DNA of 36,356 bases from Flavobacteriaceae bacterium (GTDB lineage: Bacteria; Bacteroidota; Bacteroidia; Flavobacteriales; Flavobacteriaceae). The notes beneath the pieces were generated by a model. The model was given only the letters and a program-made list of their open reading frames with translations. It was not told the DNA's origin and searched no databases. Positions 19,701-25,490 of the stretch are shown here, one piece after another. How positions within the stretch are numbered: the first letter of the stretch is position 1; each line of letters begins with the position of its first letter. Position numbers and translations under genes: made by a program. The stretch lies in the NCBI GenBank assembly GCA_947453885.1, contig CANGIF010000033.1, positions 1 to 36,356 of the forward strand, given 5' to 3'.

Positions 19701-20800
19701 ATAATGCTACTACACCTACAACGCCATTGCCTTATCAAGCTAGTTTTGTCGGAACGCCTAATAATGGTAGTATCACTGCAACTAACTTGGTAGATGGAGG
19801 GGTAAATTATAGATACAATGCTGTTGGTAACCCCTACCCTTCAACCTTGAAAATTGTAGATTTTATTAATGGAAATTCAAATGCCATTGAAGGAACTATC
19901 TGGTTGTGGCGCAAAACAAACGATGCAAATAACAGCACCTCTTATTCTACTTGTACAATAGCGGGATGTACCAGAAACAATGGACATACTTTCTACTTTA
20001 ATGATAATTTAATCTCAATTGGGCAAGGGTTTTTAGTAAATATGAAAGCCAATCAGACAAGTTTAAGTTTTACAAATAGTATGAGAACTGATAATAATGT
20101 TGATCAATTTTTCAGAACTACTCAAAAAGACAGATTTTGGTTGGATTTAACCAATAGTACTACTACTGCTAAATTTGGGCAATTGTTGCTTGTTTATTTA
20201 CCAGGCGCATCTACCGGTTATGATTCTGGATTGGATGGAATATACATAAACGACTGTCCAACTGCAATTTCTGGATTAGCAGGAAATGAAGAACTTACCA
20301 TTAATGCTAGACCAATATTTAACGCACAAGATATTGCCCCTGTTCAATTTAAAACTGATAATGCTGGAACCTACACCATTTCAATAAACAGAACCGAAGG
20401 AGTATTTAATGGTAGTCAAGAAATTTTTATTCGTGATAACCAATTGGGCATCGTTCAAAGTTTAACTAATGGAGGCTATACGTTTGCTTCAGCTGCTGGA
20501 ACTTTTCCAAATAGATTTGACATACTGTATCAAAATACGGCTTTATCAACCAACACTGCTGTATTTAACGAAAACACAGTTGTTGTTTATAAAAATCAAG
20601 GTCAAGTACATATAAATGCGGGAACAAATACTATTGCAACGGTTAAAATATTTGACATTAGAGGAAGATTACTGCTAGAAAAAAATAAAATAAATGCTTC
20701 GCAAACAGCTTTAGACACTAGTACAATTGGAAATCAAGTATTAATTGTACAAGTAACTAACGACTCTCAAGAACAGATTAGTAAAAAAGTAATCAATTAA
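7784..20800 (+). CDS. Giant 4338-residue T9SS surface protein: two beta-helix modules and 15 Ig-like repeats
   Basis: A single uninterrupted 13-kb gene. The signal peptide is about residues 1-26 (SQA/Q). Two homologous modules follow, about 28-1144 and 1146-2232. Each opens with SGNGxYxTL and LINLNGADNV, runs through NNTIxGI-type rungs of a right-handed parallel beta-helix, and ends with DMGAVEFEG or DIGASEFDG. A fibronectin-type-III-like domain (about 2236-2350) and one Ig-like domain (about 2351-2428) lead into 15 tandem repeats of about 92 residues (2430-3808; consensus VGGxVxSxQTICxGxQP...LKWQKATD...TTYFRAVVQNGSC). The C-terminal 530 residues resemble the end modules of large flavobacterial surface proteins. 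The final part (NTIATVKIFDIRGRLLLEKNKINAS to SKKVIN) resembles the ChiA-type (type C) T9SS sorting domain. Likely role is adhesion, cell-surface coat or gliding-related contact; no catalytic motif is seen. It lies alone between two terminators. Confidence 0.9.
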   Translation: MKNFTLLSKFYLALTFTLCFALFSQAQVQVTGAVSGNGSYTTLRNAFTAINAAAQTGAIIQISLTGDTNEGVNSAVLNAGTWTTLFIQPSGSRIITGATTAGNPLINLNGADNVQINGLNVSGNSLTISNTTASGTANTSTIRFIGDASQNTITNCTIVGSETSSSSGTIYFSTGTTTGNDANTISNCTISAAGTNLPVNAIYSAGTSVAIDNSNNSINSNNIQDFFNPSISSGGVNLASNSASWTIYNNHFFQTATRTTTANTIYIRPIIINTASAGGYTITNNIIGFSNASGTGVSTYNGTANVAFRGIELTSNTTVSSIQGNTIAGIDFTTALGTGASPGLFCGIYVASGAVNVGTSTGNNIGSTTSNSSIVVTTTSATVSRFQGIYINTSSSSSSIQNNTIAGISTGGTATTGYSFMGIYTNGTSGNFTINNNIIGSSSVSNSNSIGISGTTTTGVCSFYGIYNTSTGTPTITNNQVNNASIYGTGASLIFGIYNNGGIGFPVVITSNTINGLKLTGTGNFRAIYNGIAASSVSISQNTVKNQVEASGTSSFIAIANGGAVTGAIVLDSNKLGDTTGGLITYTVASSGGLLGLTNTNGTSTATLSMQNNDIRGVVHNVTASNSQTYYQNSSATLSQNISNNTLTNLAVATSGNINLISNNVALAASGSQTVSNNSIVGSFSKSVAGGTLTIFSTVAASATGATIINNTNNFSNITITGATTLNGWINRDTGLTNKTISNNVFNNWAGGTSTIVVMDLDGFSTGSSIFSNTISGISDQGTITGINIRTNGNASALNVYSNSITSLSSTGTGNTVTGINNSNNSTAINIYSNTINTLTSSGLSSTVSGISTSGSTGTTNIYSNTINGISESGTTSPKAYGIQVSGGNSIKVYKNTIYDISTTGINTTGNATGILLSGGTSVTLNNNKIADIKAPLSNNPNAASSGVYISSTSASSTYELYYNSVYLNATSTGTNFGTAGIYAVTNTIATTGKLLLKNNVIVNISTANGTGKTVANMRSTTTVTNFDSTSDYNLYYAGTPSTTNLIYYDFTNSDQALATYQNRVTPREANSVTENVSFLSTSGSNSNFLKPNPAIVTNIESNGITVSGITDDFYGTIRQGNTGYSGTGTSPDMGAVEFEGTAPIYAVVVSGALSGNGGYNTLGSAFAAINAGSQTATDIIVSIKTDTSEGTAAATLNAGVWNTLSIRPFSGNRIISGATTAGNALINLNGADNVTIDGLNTGGKSLTIENTTVSGTTGTAAIKFINDATNNTITNCTLKGSETTTTSGVVFYSSGTTTGNDGNTISNCTITASGTNLPTNGIYSAGTSVAVDNSSNIITGNNIQDYFNTTLNSCGILLGSNSAAWTITSNKFFQSATRSTVSGTIYIRPIAVNTASAGGYTISNNIIGFANGSGTGTTIYDGPATTYFRGIEALVNTTTSSIQGNQISGINFSTANGTTGSPGIFTGINLSGAFNVGTITGNTIGSSSTNNSIVVTSSSTNSSRMEGIYINSTTTSTIQNNIVSGISTGGGATNGYFLIGINTNLSGSFIVDSNTIGSLSQTNSISSGTNGTTTTGVCSFYGIYGGATGSPQTITNNNIFNVSVYGSGATSEVGILNIGGTGSTISISNNTINGILASGTGTIKGISNNAAANSITISNNLLKNFTINSTTAGFSPVDNVGVVTNTIALENNQLGDATNNLVTYSVANSATFYGVSNGNGSSTATLTIKGNSITGINHTITGSSAHRYFYNNIATLSQDISNNTLNNLSVNTTGSITFISDSVALTSTGFQTITNNSIVGNYAITASGGSLTVFTSSAVSAVGATFNNSNNNFSNITVSGSTSLIGWAQKDTGLNTKTINNNTFSNWTAGTVVIIPMDLNGFSTGSTVTGNTISTINGQSTITGINIGANGNATNLAIASNSVTGLTSSGASSTVTGLNLNIGSYTTNVYSNTISGLIESGTTTPVINGIQVTSGTSVKIYKNKLYDFTLSGANSTGVLYGLSCTGGTSVIAYNNIIGDLKSPISSNPTAAIRGISVTSSTASTSFELYNNTVYLNATSSGTNFGTAGLYHTVSGTSTTANLLLKNNLIINNSTQIGTGLTVAYFRSANNLNNYNTASNNNLFYGGTPSTSNLIFYDFTNKDQTITTFIARVTPRETLSQTENTGTLFQSTIGSNSNYLRLPNGITSYAESGAVLISTPDVTKDFWDVSRPYTSPANYGTASDIGASEFDGFINCATPTTQATSFVAGSVTDTTAAGSFTAATGSPTGYLVVRSIGSLTVNPTDGTTYATNATFGNGTVVQSGSTLSFTASALSPNTAYTFTIYTYYTNFNCGNGPKYNKTTPLIATNTTCSAAPTGATTQLFCISATVANLTATGTAIKWYNVSTGGTALTSTTALVDGTTYYATQTVSGCESKTRFAVYVVIGTTSVGGSVASNQTICSGTQPTNLTVSGNNGSILKWQRATNTAFTSATDITSTSSTLTGATIGNLTVTTYFRAVSQSGSCTAANSNYATVTIDAVPVGGTVSSDQTICTGTQPSGLSVSGFIGTVVKWQKATDVSFTTPTDIASTSTSLTGATIGNLSTTTYFRAVIQNGVCSTVNSSYATITVNQISNGGTLVSDQTICTNTQPADLSLSSAIGTVVKWQQATSSTFVGASDINVTSNVLNGATIGNISQVTYFRAIVQNGACASANSNYVTISVTSPPTAGSVSSNQTICAGSSPASLTLSGNTGSIVKWQSSSSSSFSTSADIASTASTLTSLLIGNLSQTTYFRAVVQSGSCPSVYSAYATITVNPGSVGGSINSNQSICTGSQPTNLSLTGYSGTILKWQSATDVNFTTVTDIASTSATLLGFTIGNLTVTTYFRAIVQYNSCPSATSNYAVVTVNAQSVGGSVTPDQAICTGTAPADISLSGNTGNVVIWQKATDIDFTTPIDISVSTNTLQGSTIGNLTATTYFRAIVQNGNCSAVASSYNTVVVNSVSIGGFVTSSQTIGYGTQPSDLTLNENSGSILRWEKASDINFTVPTSITSTLNILSGSTVGNLTDTVYIRAIVQNGSCSSTSSDSVLITVAPPSVGGQVTSNQSLCYNTQPNDLTLADYLGDIVKWQKSSTSDFSSPVDIATTSTVLSGSSIGNLTATTYFRVAVQNGISPVDYSSYTTITVNPITVGGTTTPNQNICTGSQPADISLTSNVGSVLKWQKASDSSFTSPIDIFLSTSGTLTSENIGALTATTYFRAIVQSGNCAIENSNYVTITVSTTSVGGTVASDQTICAGLAPNSLTVTGINGNVIKWQKANENTFTYPVDVTSSSTTITSGEIGVLSDTTYFRAVVQNGGCSSVPSTNYATITVNPASIGGAVSSSQAICTGTSPADLTLSGYSGTIVKWQKSSSAVFSSPIDIASSAATLSGTTIGNLTTTTYFRAVVQNGSCAVAYSSLATITINATSIGGSVASSQTICSGSQPNSITLTGQTGGVANWQSATDPSFSTYTTIAGTSTTLTGIVMGALTTSTYFRAIVQNGSCSTVPSAAVLITVSNPPSAGTVASNQSICSGTASSDLNLTGNTASILKWQKDTNSLFSTAVDISNTSATLSSSTVGSLTATTYFRAVINGGYCANQNSSFAVITIIPNSNGGVLSSDQVICSGSQASSLTLASTVGTVVKWQKATTVNFASAIDISNTSTTLTGAEIGTVTQTTYIRAVVQSGSCTEAYSNYITLSVNATVPGSVSSNQTVCVGNNVADLTLSGEMGTILKWQKATDSSFSSPIDIASTSNTLSGTSVGAITSTTYVRAVVQNGTCAVANSDYVTISLESTTWDGTSWSNGEPSNSVITKSVLFTGNYSGAINLYGCSVLVSNNAVVNFTSGYNLYVNGAITVETGSSLTMNNDSNIIQYSNATNSGNVTINRNSSPLFRLDYTLWSSPVLGSQTLEQFSPLTTSNRFYTYNTLTNVYNSVNPTTSTFDTGKGYLIRMPNNWVPYNATTPTTPLPYQASFVGTPNNGSITATNLVDGGVNYRYNAVGNPYPSTLKIVDFINGNSNAIEGTIWLWRKTNDANNSTSYSTCTIAGCTRNNGHTFYFNDNLISIGQGFLVNMKANQTSLSFTNSMRTDNNVDQFFRTTQKDRFWLDLTNSTTTAKFGQLLLVYLPGASTGYDSGLDGIYINDCPTAISGLAGNEELTINARPIFNAQDIAPVQFKTDNAGTYTISINRTEGVFNGSQEIFIRDNQLGIVQSLTNGGYTFASAAGTFPNRFDILYQNTALSTNTAVFNENTVVVYKNQGQVHINAGTNTIATVKIFDIRGRLLLEKNKINASQTALDTSTIGNQVLIVQVTNDSQEQISKKVIN
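7868..14480 (+). repeat. Two homologous 3.3-kb beta-helix modules within the giant gene
   Basis: Module A (about 7868-11215) and module B (about 11218-14480) encode the same order of motifs: GNGxYxTL, AGxWxTL, LINLNGADNV, TTTGNDxNTISNCTI, IRPIxxNTASAGGYTIxNNIIGF, TTTGVCSFYGIY, and the closing T(P)RE...D(I/M)GAxEF. This indicates an ancient internal duplication that has since diverged. Confidence 0.85.
15071..19207 (+). repeat. 15 tandem repeats of about 276 bp (Ig-like domains)
   Basis: Fifteen consecutive units with no gaps, 4137 bases in all. Each unit has one cysteine in the (T/S)IC position near its start and a second in NG(S/x)C near its end, likely forming a disulphide. Units 7 (16727-17002) and 8 (17003-17278) each lack one of the two. 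Confidence 0.9.
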
Positions 20801-20867
20801 TCCATTACATTTCCATTACCTGCAAAATGGAAATGGTTGACTGGTAATTCTTAAAGTGATTGTATAA

Positions 20868-20905
20868 AAAAGAGACTGATTCCACAAACGGAATCAGTCT
20901 CTTTT
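20868..20905 (+). terminator. Terminator of the giant gene
   Basis: AAAAGAGACTGATTCC at 20868-20883 pairs perfectly with 20890-20905 around a six-base loop, with T-rich sequence after it. It lies 68 bases after the stop codon. Confidence 0.88.
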
Positions 20906-21016
20906 GTTTCTTTTATTTTATGATATTAAGAAATAGCGTATAATATAATTTTCAGTAAATTAATATTGTTTTAAAAATATAACTAATAACTCCTATATTT
21001 TCAATTTAAAAATAAA

Positions 21017-21057
21017 CAAAAAAAACTGCAAGCATGATTTAACATACTTGCAGTTTT
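21017..21057 (-). terminator. Terminator of pckA
   Basis: AAAACTGCAAG at 21022-21032 pairs with CTTGCAGTTTT at 21047-21057. On the minus strand the stem runs into eight T's, placed 20 bases after the pckA stop. Confidence 0.85.
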
Positions 21058-21076
21058 AGAACAATTAAATATAAAA

Positions 21077-22702
21077 TTAAAGTTGAGGACCTGCTGTTAC
21101 TAAACTTTCACCCTCTTTATTGACTGTATACTGCGCAAAATTTTTAATGAATAGTTTACCTAAATCCATTGCTTTTTCATACCATTCATTTTCGTTACTA
21201 TACGTTTTTCGAGGATCTAAAATGGCTGGGTTAACCCCTTCTAAAGCATTTGGTACTTGTAGATTGTATATAGGTACAATATAAGTTTCCGCTTTTTCTA
21301 TAGAACCATCTAAAATTCTGTCTATAATTGCACGAGTGTCTTTAATAGAAATTCGTTTCCCTGAACCGTTCCAACCTGTATTTACCATATAGGCAGTTGC
21401 ATTATGTTGTTCCATTTTTTTTACCAATTCTTCTCCGTATTGAGTGGGATGTAAGGATAAAAAGGCCTTCCCAAAACAAGCTGAAAATGTTGGTTCAGGT
21501 TTAGTAACTCCTCTTTCAGTTCCTGCTAATTTAGCTGTGAAACCAGATAAAAAATAGTATTTAGTTTGCTCTGGTGTAAGTTTGGAAACTGGAGGCATAA
21601 CTCCAAAAGCATCAGCGGTTAAAAAAATAACTTTTGTTGCATGTCCTGCTTTTGAAACCGGTTTAACAATATTATGGATGTGGTAAATTGGATAAGAAAC
21701 GCGTGTGTTTTGTGTTACGGAACCGTCTTTAAAATCTATTTTCCCATTTGCGTCTACAGTTACATTTTCAAGTAATGCATCTTTTGTTATGGCGTTAAAA
21801 ATATCTGGTTCATTTTCTTTACTCAAATCAATCGTTTTAGCATAGCACCCACCTTCAAAATTAAAAACCCCATCGTTATCCCATCCGTGTTCGTCGTCTC
21901 CAATTAATTCTCGTTTTGGATCTGTGGATAAGGTGGTTTTACCTGTTCCCGAAAGTCCAAAAAAGATAGCTACATCTCCTTCTGTGCCTTTGTTTGCAGA
22001 ACAGTGCATTGATGCAATTCCCTGTAAAGGTAAATAGTAGTTCATCATAGAAAACAATCCTTTCTTCATTTCCCCACCATACCATGTTCCTCCAATTAAT
22101 TGAATTTTTTCAGTTAAATTAAAAGCAACATAAACTTCGGAATTTAAGTTATGTGCTTTGTAATCTTTAAAACCAGATTTGGAAGCATTAAGAACAACGA
22201 AATCTGGTTCACCAAAATTGTCTAATTCTTCTTCTGTTGGCCTAATAAACATATTTTTTACAAAATGGGCTTGCCAAGCCACTTCAACAATAAATCTTAC
22301 TTTTAATCGGGTGTTTTCATTTGCACCACAGTAAGTATCAACAACATATAATGTCTTATTCGAAAGCTGTGTTAAAGTATTTTCTTTAAGTGCATTCCAT
22401 GTGTTTTGAGAAATAGACTTGTTGTCATTTACAGCTTTTTCTGACGTCCACCAAACAGTATCTTTAGTTATACTATCTTCAACAATGTATTTGTCTTTTG
22501 GAGAACGACCAGTAAAAATACCCGTCATAACATTTACAGCACCAAGTTCTGTTAATTGGCCTCTTTCATAACCTTCTAAATTTGGATTTAATTCTTCATT
22601 GTATAAAAAATCAAAAGAAGGATTATAGTGTATAGTTTGTGTGTTTTTGATACCATACTTTTCTAACGAAATCGATTTCGTAAATTGAGCGTAATTATCC
22701 AT
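21077..22702 (-). CDS. pckA: Phosphoenolpyruvate carboxykinase (ATP)
   Basis: A 541-residue ATP-dependent PEP carboxykinase, which converts oxaloacetate and ATP to PEP, CO2 and ADP in gluconeogenesis, or runs the other way in carbon-fixing metabolism. [12 protein letters not shown] at 61-72 is the substrate-binding Arg region, and the kinase-1a loop GLSGTGKTT is at 249-257, followed by [21 protein letters not shown] with metal- and nucleotide-binding residues. Length matches the family (about 540). The frame is open 12 codons further to 22738, but the ATG at 22702 fits the family length and has a -7 element upstream. It lies downstream of the LacI-type gene and DUF423, with its own probable promoter. 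Confidence 0.97.
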   Translation of the reverse strand: MDNYAQFTKSISLEKYGIKNTQTIHYNPSFDFLYNEELNPNLEGYERGQLTELGAVNVMTGIFTGRSPKDKYIVEDSITKDTVWWTSEKAVNDNKSISQNTWNALKENTLTQLSNKTLYVVDTYCGANENTRLKVRFIVEVAWQAHFVKNMFIRPTEEELDNFGEPDFVVLNASKSGFKDYKAHNLNSEVYVAFNLTEKIQLIGGTWYGGEMKKGLFSMMNYYLPLQGIASMHCSANKGTEGDVAIFFGLSGTGKTTLSTDPKRELIGDDEHGWDNDGVFNFEGGCYAKTIDLSKENEPDIFNAITKDALLENVTVDANGKIDFKDGSVTQNTRVSYPIYHIHNIVKPVSKAGHATKVIFLTADAFGVMPPVSKLTPEQTKYYFLSGFTAKLAGTERGVTKPEPTFSACFGKAFLSLHPTQYGEELVKKMEQHNATAYMVNTGWNGSGKRISIKDTRAIIDRILDGSIEKAETYIVPIYNLQVPNALEGVNPAILDPRKTYSNENEWYEKAMDLGKLFIKNFAQYTVNKEGESLVTAGPQL

Positions 22703-22735
22703 AAATTTGTATTGTGTTGTACTATTAATAAAGTG

Positions 22736-22743
22736 CAAAAATA
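22736..22743 (-). promoter_or_regulatory. Possible -7 element (TATTTTTG) for pckA
   Basis: On the minus strand the sequence reads TATTTTTG, matching TAnnTTTG, 33 bases before the pckA ATG. No convincing -33 TTG is seen at the usual distance. Its place supports the shorter pckA start. Confidence 0.45.
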
Positions 22744-22783
22744 AAAATTAAATTTAAATTGAAGTTATTAATTTTAATTTTTG

Positions 22784-23170
22784 TCATTTAGGATGATTGA
22801 AAAACGACCAAATTAGATACAACCATCCTGAAATTAGAAATAATCCTCCTATTGGTGTTACAACTCCAAAAGCGTTAAAGTCAATAAAAGTAAGGGTTTT
22901 TGTTGCTAAAAAATAAATTGATCCCGAAAAGCAGAATACTCCGATACTAATGAGATAAAAAATAATTTTCTTTGCTTTTTCATTAATCATTTGAATATTA
23001 CCAACAAGTAATAAAAAAAGGGCATGATACATTTGGTATTTAACTCCTATTTCAAATGTATTTAATTGTTCAAATGTTAGTACTTTTTTTAAAGCATGAG
23101 CCCCAAAAGCGCCCAAAACAATTGCAATCATCCCTAGAAACGCACCAAAAGACATCATTTTTTTTTCCAT
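22784..23170 (-). CDS. DUF423 family small membrane protein
   Basis: A 128-residue protein of family DUF423 (YgdD-like). The family hallmark GAFGAHALKK is at residues 21-30, following a first membrane segment, with KYQMYHALFLL and FSGSIYFLA further on. Four membrane-spanning segments are expected across its length, in the inner membrane. Function of the family is not established. It starts 11 bases after the LacI-type regulator stop on the same strand, so the two are probably one transcript. Confidence 0.92.
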   Translation of the reverse strand: MEKKMMSFGAFLGMIAIVLGAFGAHALKKVLTFEQLNTFEIGVKYQMYHALFLLLVGNIQMINEKAKKIIFYLISIGVFCFSGSIYFLATKTLTFIDFNAFGVVTPIGGLFLISGWLYLIWSFFNHPK

Positions 23171-23181
23171 TACTACTAAAA

Positions 23182-24204
23182 TTATATTTTTTTAGTTGAT
23201 TCCCGTTGCCGCAATTCTGTTTTGACAACCGTCGTTTTACAGGCATAATGATCTCCTTTAAACTCGAGTTGTTCAATTAACAATTTAGCGGCGACTTCCC
23301 CAATTTCAGGGCCGTGTTGACTAATTGTTGAAAGGCTAGGTGACATTCTTCTTGACCAAACTCCATCTGCAAAACCAATAATGGAAAGATCTTCTGGAAT
23401 TTTATAGCCTTTTTTTAGACTCATTTTTAAACCACTAACAGATGCATGCTCGTCTAATGCAAAAATGGCATCTATCTTTTCTTTCAAAAAGAATTCTTTT
23501 ATTTTTAAATCAAAGTCTTCTTCGTTTTCTTTAAGAATAATTAAATTAGGGTCTACAACAATTTTATTATTTTCTAAACATTGAAAATAACCTTTAGCTC
23601 TTAACTTTCCAACGCTCAAATTATCAATTGAAGAAAAAAGTGCAATTTTTTCACATCCAGAATCAATCAAATGTTGTGTTGCATGAATTGCAGATTCAAG
23701 ATCGTCAACAATGACTTTATCACAATTTACTTCATCAGCTATTCTATCAAACATTACTATTGGAGTCCCTTCTTTTATAATAGTTTGAAAGTGTTTGTAC
23801 TCATGCATTTTTTGAGCTTCCTCCGAAATAGATAAAATAAATCCATCGATGGTGCCATTACTAAGCAAATCTAAAGTATGAATTTCTTTTTCTATGGATT
23901 CATTCGAAATACATGTAATTACATTATATCCTTTCGACTCGGCAACTTTTTCTATCCCTGTAAATACTTTTGCAAAGAATGAGTTTAAAATATTTGGAAT
24001 AATTACACCAATAGTTTTTGTTTTTCTATTTTTTAAATTGAGTCCAATAATATTAGGTTTGTAATTTTTTAATTTTGCGTACTCTTGAATTCGTACTTTG
24101 GTCGGATCACTAATTTCCGGACTATCATTAAGAGCTTTTGAAACTGTCGAAACAGAAACTCCTAATTCATTTGCTATTTGTTTTAAAGTTGCTTTTGATT
24201 TCAT
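23182..24204 (-). CDS. LacI-family transcriptional regulator
   Basis: A 340-residue regulator. Residues 6-26 (TLKQIANELGVSVSTVSKAL) form the LacI helix-turn-helix, 50-62 the hinge, and 63-340 a periplasmic-binding-like sensor domain (TIGVIIPNILNSFFAKVFTGIE, PIVMFDR, IIGFADGVWSRRMSPSLSTI). The ligand should be a sugar or related metabolite but cannot be named. It is the first gene of a minus-strand set with DUF423 and, further on, pckA. This suggests, without proving, a link to control of gluconeogenesis. A TAACTTTG element at 24346-24353 upstream could be its promoter. Confidence 0.92.
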   Translation of the reverse strand: MKSKATLKQIANELGVSVSTVSKALNDSPEISDPTKVRIQEYAKLKNYKPNIIGLNLKNRKTKTIGVIIPNILNSFFAKVFTGIEKVAESKGYNVITCISNESIEKEIHTLDLLSNGTIDGFILSISEEAQKMHEYKHFQTIIKEGTPIVMFDRIADEVNCDKVIVDDLESAIHATQHLIDSGCEKIALFSSIDNLSVGKLRAKGYFQCLENNKIVVDPNLIILKENEEDFDLKIKEFFLKEKIDAIFALDEHASVSGLKMSLKKGYKIPEDLSIIGFADGVWSRRMSPSLSTISQHGPEIGEVAAKLLIEQLEFKGDHYACKTTVVKTELRQRESTKKI

Positions 24205-24345
24205 TGTAGTCTGTATAATGGGTAAAAATAGTGAATTTTTTTATTGAAAAAACAGAAAATTCACATATTAAATCAAACTTAACATACTTATCAAAAAGAC
24301 ATTTGGAAACTGGTACAAAGATTTTAGAAATGTAAAATAAAAAAA

Positions 24346-24353
24346 CAAAGTTA
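24346..24353 (-). promoter_or_regulatory. Possible -7 element (TAACTTTG) for the LacI-type gene
   Basis: On the minus strand it reads TAACTTTG, matching TAnnTTTG, about 140 bases upstream of the ATG. A TTG on the same strand (24368-24370) is only 14 bases upstream, shorter than the usual 17-23, so the call is weak. Confidence 0.3.
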
Positions 24354-24405
24354 AAAGTACTGTAAGCCAATTAAATGTAGATTAAAAATAATCTTTAAAA
24401 AGGAA

Positions 24406-24436
24406 TTTGGTTTTATAATAAATAATTGTACTTTTG
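24406..24436 (+). promoter_or_regulatory. Promoter of rplM operon (TTTG-N19-TACTTTTG)
   Basis: TTTG at 24406-24409 and TACTTTTG at 24429-24436 with 19 bases between them match the Bacteroidetes sigma-ABfr promoter at both elements. It lies 45 bases upstream of the rplM start and should drive the ribosomal operon. Confidence 0.8.
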
Positions 24437-24481
24437 CAACCCCTTTATTGGGGATGGAATGTTTAATTAAAAAAAATTATT
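24437..24481 (+). promoter_or_regulatory. Short rplM leader with a small hairpin
   Basis: The leader contains CCCC (24440-24443) and GGGG (24450-24453) around a six-base loop. Leaders controlled by the ribosomal protein have been described upstream of L13 genes in Bacteroidia, as I recall. Whether this short leader belongs to that class cannot be decided by eye. Confidence 0.4.
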
Positions 24482-24937
24482 GTGAACACATTAAGCTACA
24501 AGACAATGTCAGCAAACAAAGCCACCGTAACAAAAGAGTGGATTGTTGTAGATGCTGATGGTCATAACTTAGGTCGTCTTGCTTCAAAGGTCGCTATGAT
24601 CCTTAGAGGTAAATACAAACCAAGTTATACACCACACGTGGACTGTGGAGATAACGTAATTGTTATCAACTCAGAAAAAATTAACCTTACAGGTAACAAA
24701 ATGGATGAGAAAACGTACATCCGTCACACTGGTTATCCTGGAGGACAAAGAAGTTTAACAGCTAAAGTATTGCAAGCTAAAAATCCTGCATCATTAGTTG
24801 AAAAAGCAGTAAAAGGAATGCTACCTAAAAATAAATTAGGAGCGGAACTTTTTAGAAATTTAAATGTTGTTGTAGGATCAGAGCACAAACAAGGCGCTCA
24901 AAAACCTAGAACTGTTAACCTTAACGATCTTAAGTAA
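24482..24937 (+). CDS. rplM: Large-subunit ribosomal protein L13
   Basis: A 151-residue uL13. Family motifs are plain: WIVVDADGHNLGRLASKVA, LRGKYKPSYTPHVDCGDNVIVIN, KTYIRHTGYPGGQRSLTA and KGMLPKN. The GTG start at 24482 is chosen because the extra N-terminal residues NTLSYKT are shared by flavobacterial relatives as remembered; an ATG at 24509 is the alternative. It is the first gene of rplM-rpsI and overlaps rpsI by one base (TAATG). Confidence 0.96.
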   Translation: MNTLSYKTMSANKATVTKEWIVVDADGHNLGRLASKVAMILRGKYKPSYTPHVDCGDNVIVINSEKINLTGNKMDEKTYIRHTGYPGGQRSLTAKVLQAKNPASLVEKAVKGMLPKNKLGAELFRNLNVVVGSEHKQGAQKPRTVNLNDLK

Positions 24938-25323
24938 TGGGAGTAATTCACAAAATCGGTAGAAGAAAATGTGCTGTTGCACGTGTTTATGTTACTGAAG
25001 GAACAGGAAAAATCACTGTAAACAAAAAAGAATTTGCAACCTATTTCCCAACTGCAACTTTACAATACAAAGTATTACAACCAATGTCTATGACAGAAAA
25101 TGTAACTAACTATGATGTAAAAGTAAACGTTTATGGAGGTGGTTCAACTGGTCAAGCAGAAGCTGTTCGTATGGCTTTAGCTAGAGTAATGTGTGAAGTT
25201 GGCGAAGGAAACAGAGCTATCTTAAAACCAGAAGGTTTATTAACTAGAGATCCAAGAATGGTTGAACGTAAAAAATTCGGTCAGAAAAAAGCTCGTAAGA
25301 GATTCCAATTCTCTAAACGTTAA
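24937..25323 (+). CDS. rpsI: Small-subunit ribosomal protein S9
   Basis: A 128-residue uS9, with the start IGRRKCAVARVYVTEGTGKITVN, the central GGGSTGQAEAVRMALAR and the conserved C-terminal tail KKARKRFQFSKR, whose last Arg reaches the decoding site in known structures. Its ATG overlaps the last base of the rplM stop, indicating translational coupling. Confidence 0.97.
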   Translation: MGVIHKIGRRKCAVARVYVTEGTGKITVNKKEFATYFPTATLQYKVLQPMSMTENVTNYDVKVNVYGGGSTGQAEAVRMALARVMCEVGEGNRAILKPEGLLTRDPRMVERKKFGQKKARKRFQFSKR

Positions 25324-25490
25324 TACAACCTGTCTTGTACAATTCGTACAAGACCTATTGCTTATTAAAATTAAAAACAATGTTGTTGTTGTCCCAATGC
25401 GTTGGGAAATTAGTTTAGCATCTAAATGTATTCAGCCGATCAATCGCCATTTATACATTGCTAATCAACAGAACGTAAACTAAACAAAAA
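25324..25490 (+). promoter_or_regulatory. Structured leader before rpsB
   Basis: A 167-base gap with several inverted repeats. TCTTGTAC (25333-25340) pairs with GTACAAGA (25346-25353). CCCAA (25393-25397) pairs with TTGGG (25402-25406). A two-part stem pairs TTAGC (25415-25419) with GCTAA (25460-25464) and AATGTAT (25425-25431) with ATACATT (25453-25459), enclosing a CGA/TCG mini-stem. No promoter is seen, so it is probably transcribed from upstream. The multi-stem design next to the S2 gene suggests an autoregulatory leader; that is inference. Confidence 0.6.

Noticed and set aside
20839..24320. Single ACTGGTA strings near 20840 and 24313 (and TACCAGT near 7672) as further operator sites.
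   Set aside because: They are single heptamers without a second copy one turn away and are expected by chance in a window of this size.
25262..25483. A 73-codon plus frame over the end of rpsI and the rpsB leader.
   Set aside because: Its first part is an out-of-frame reading of rpsI and the rest is the structured leader; the translation does not resemble a known protein.
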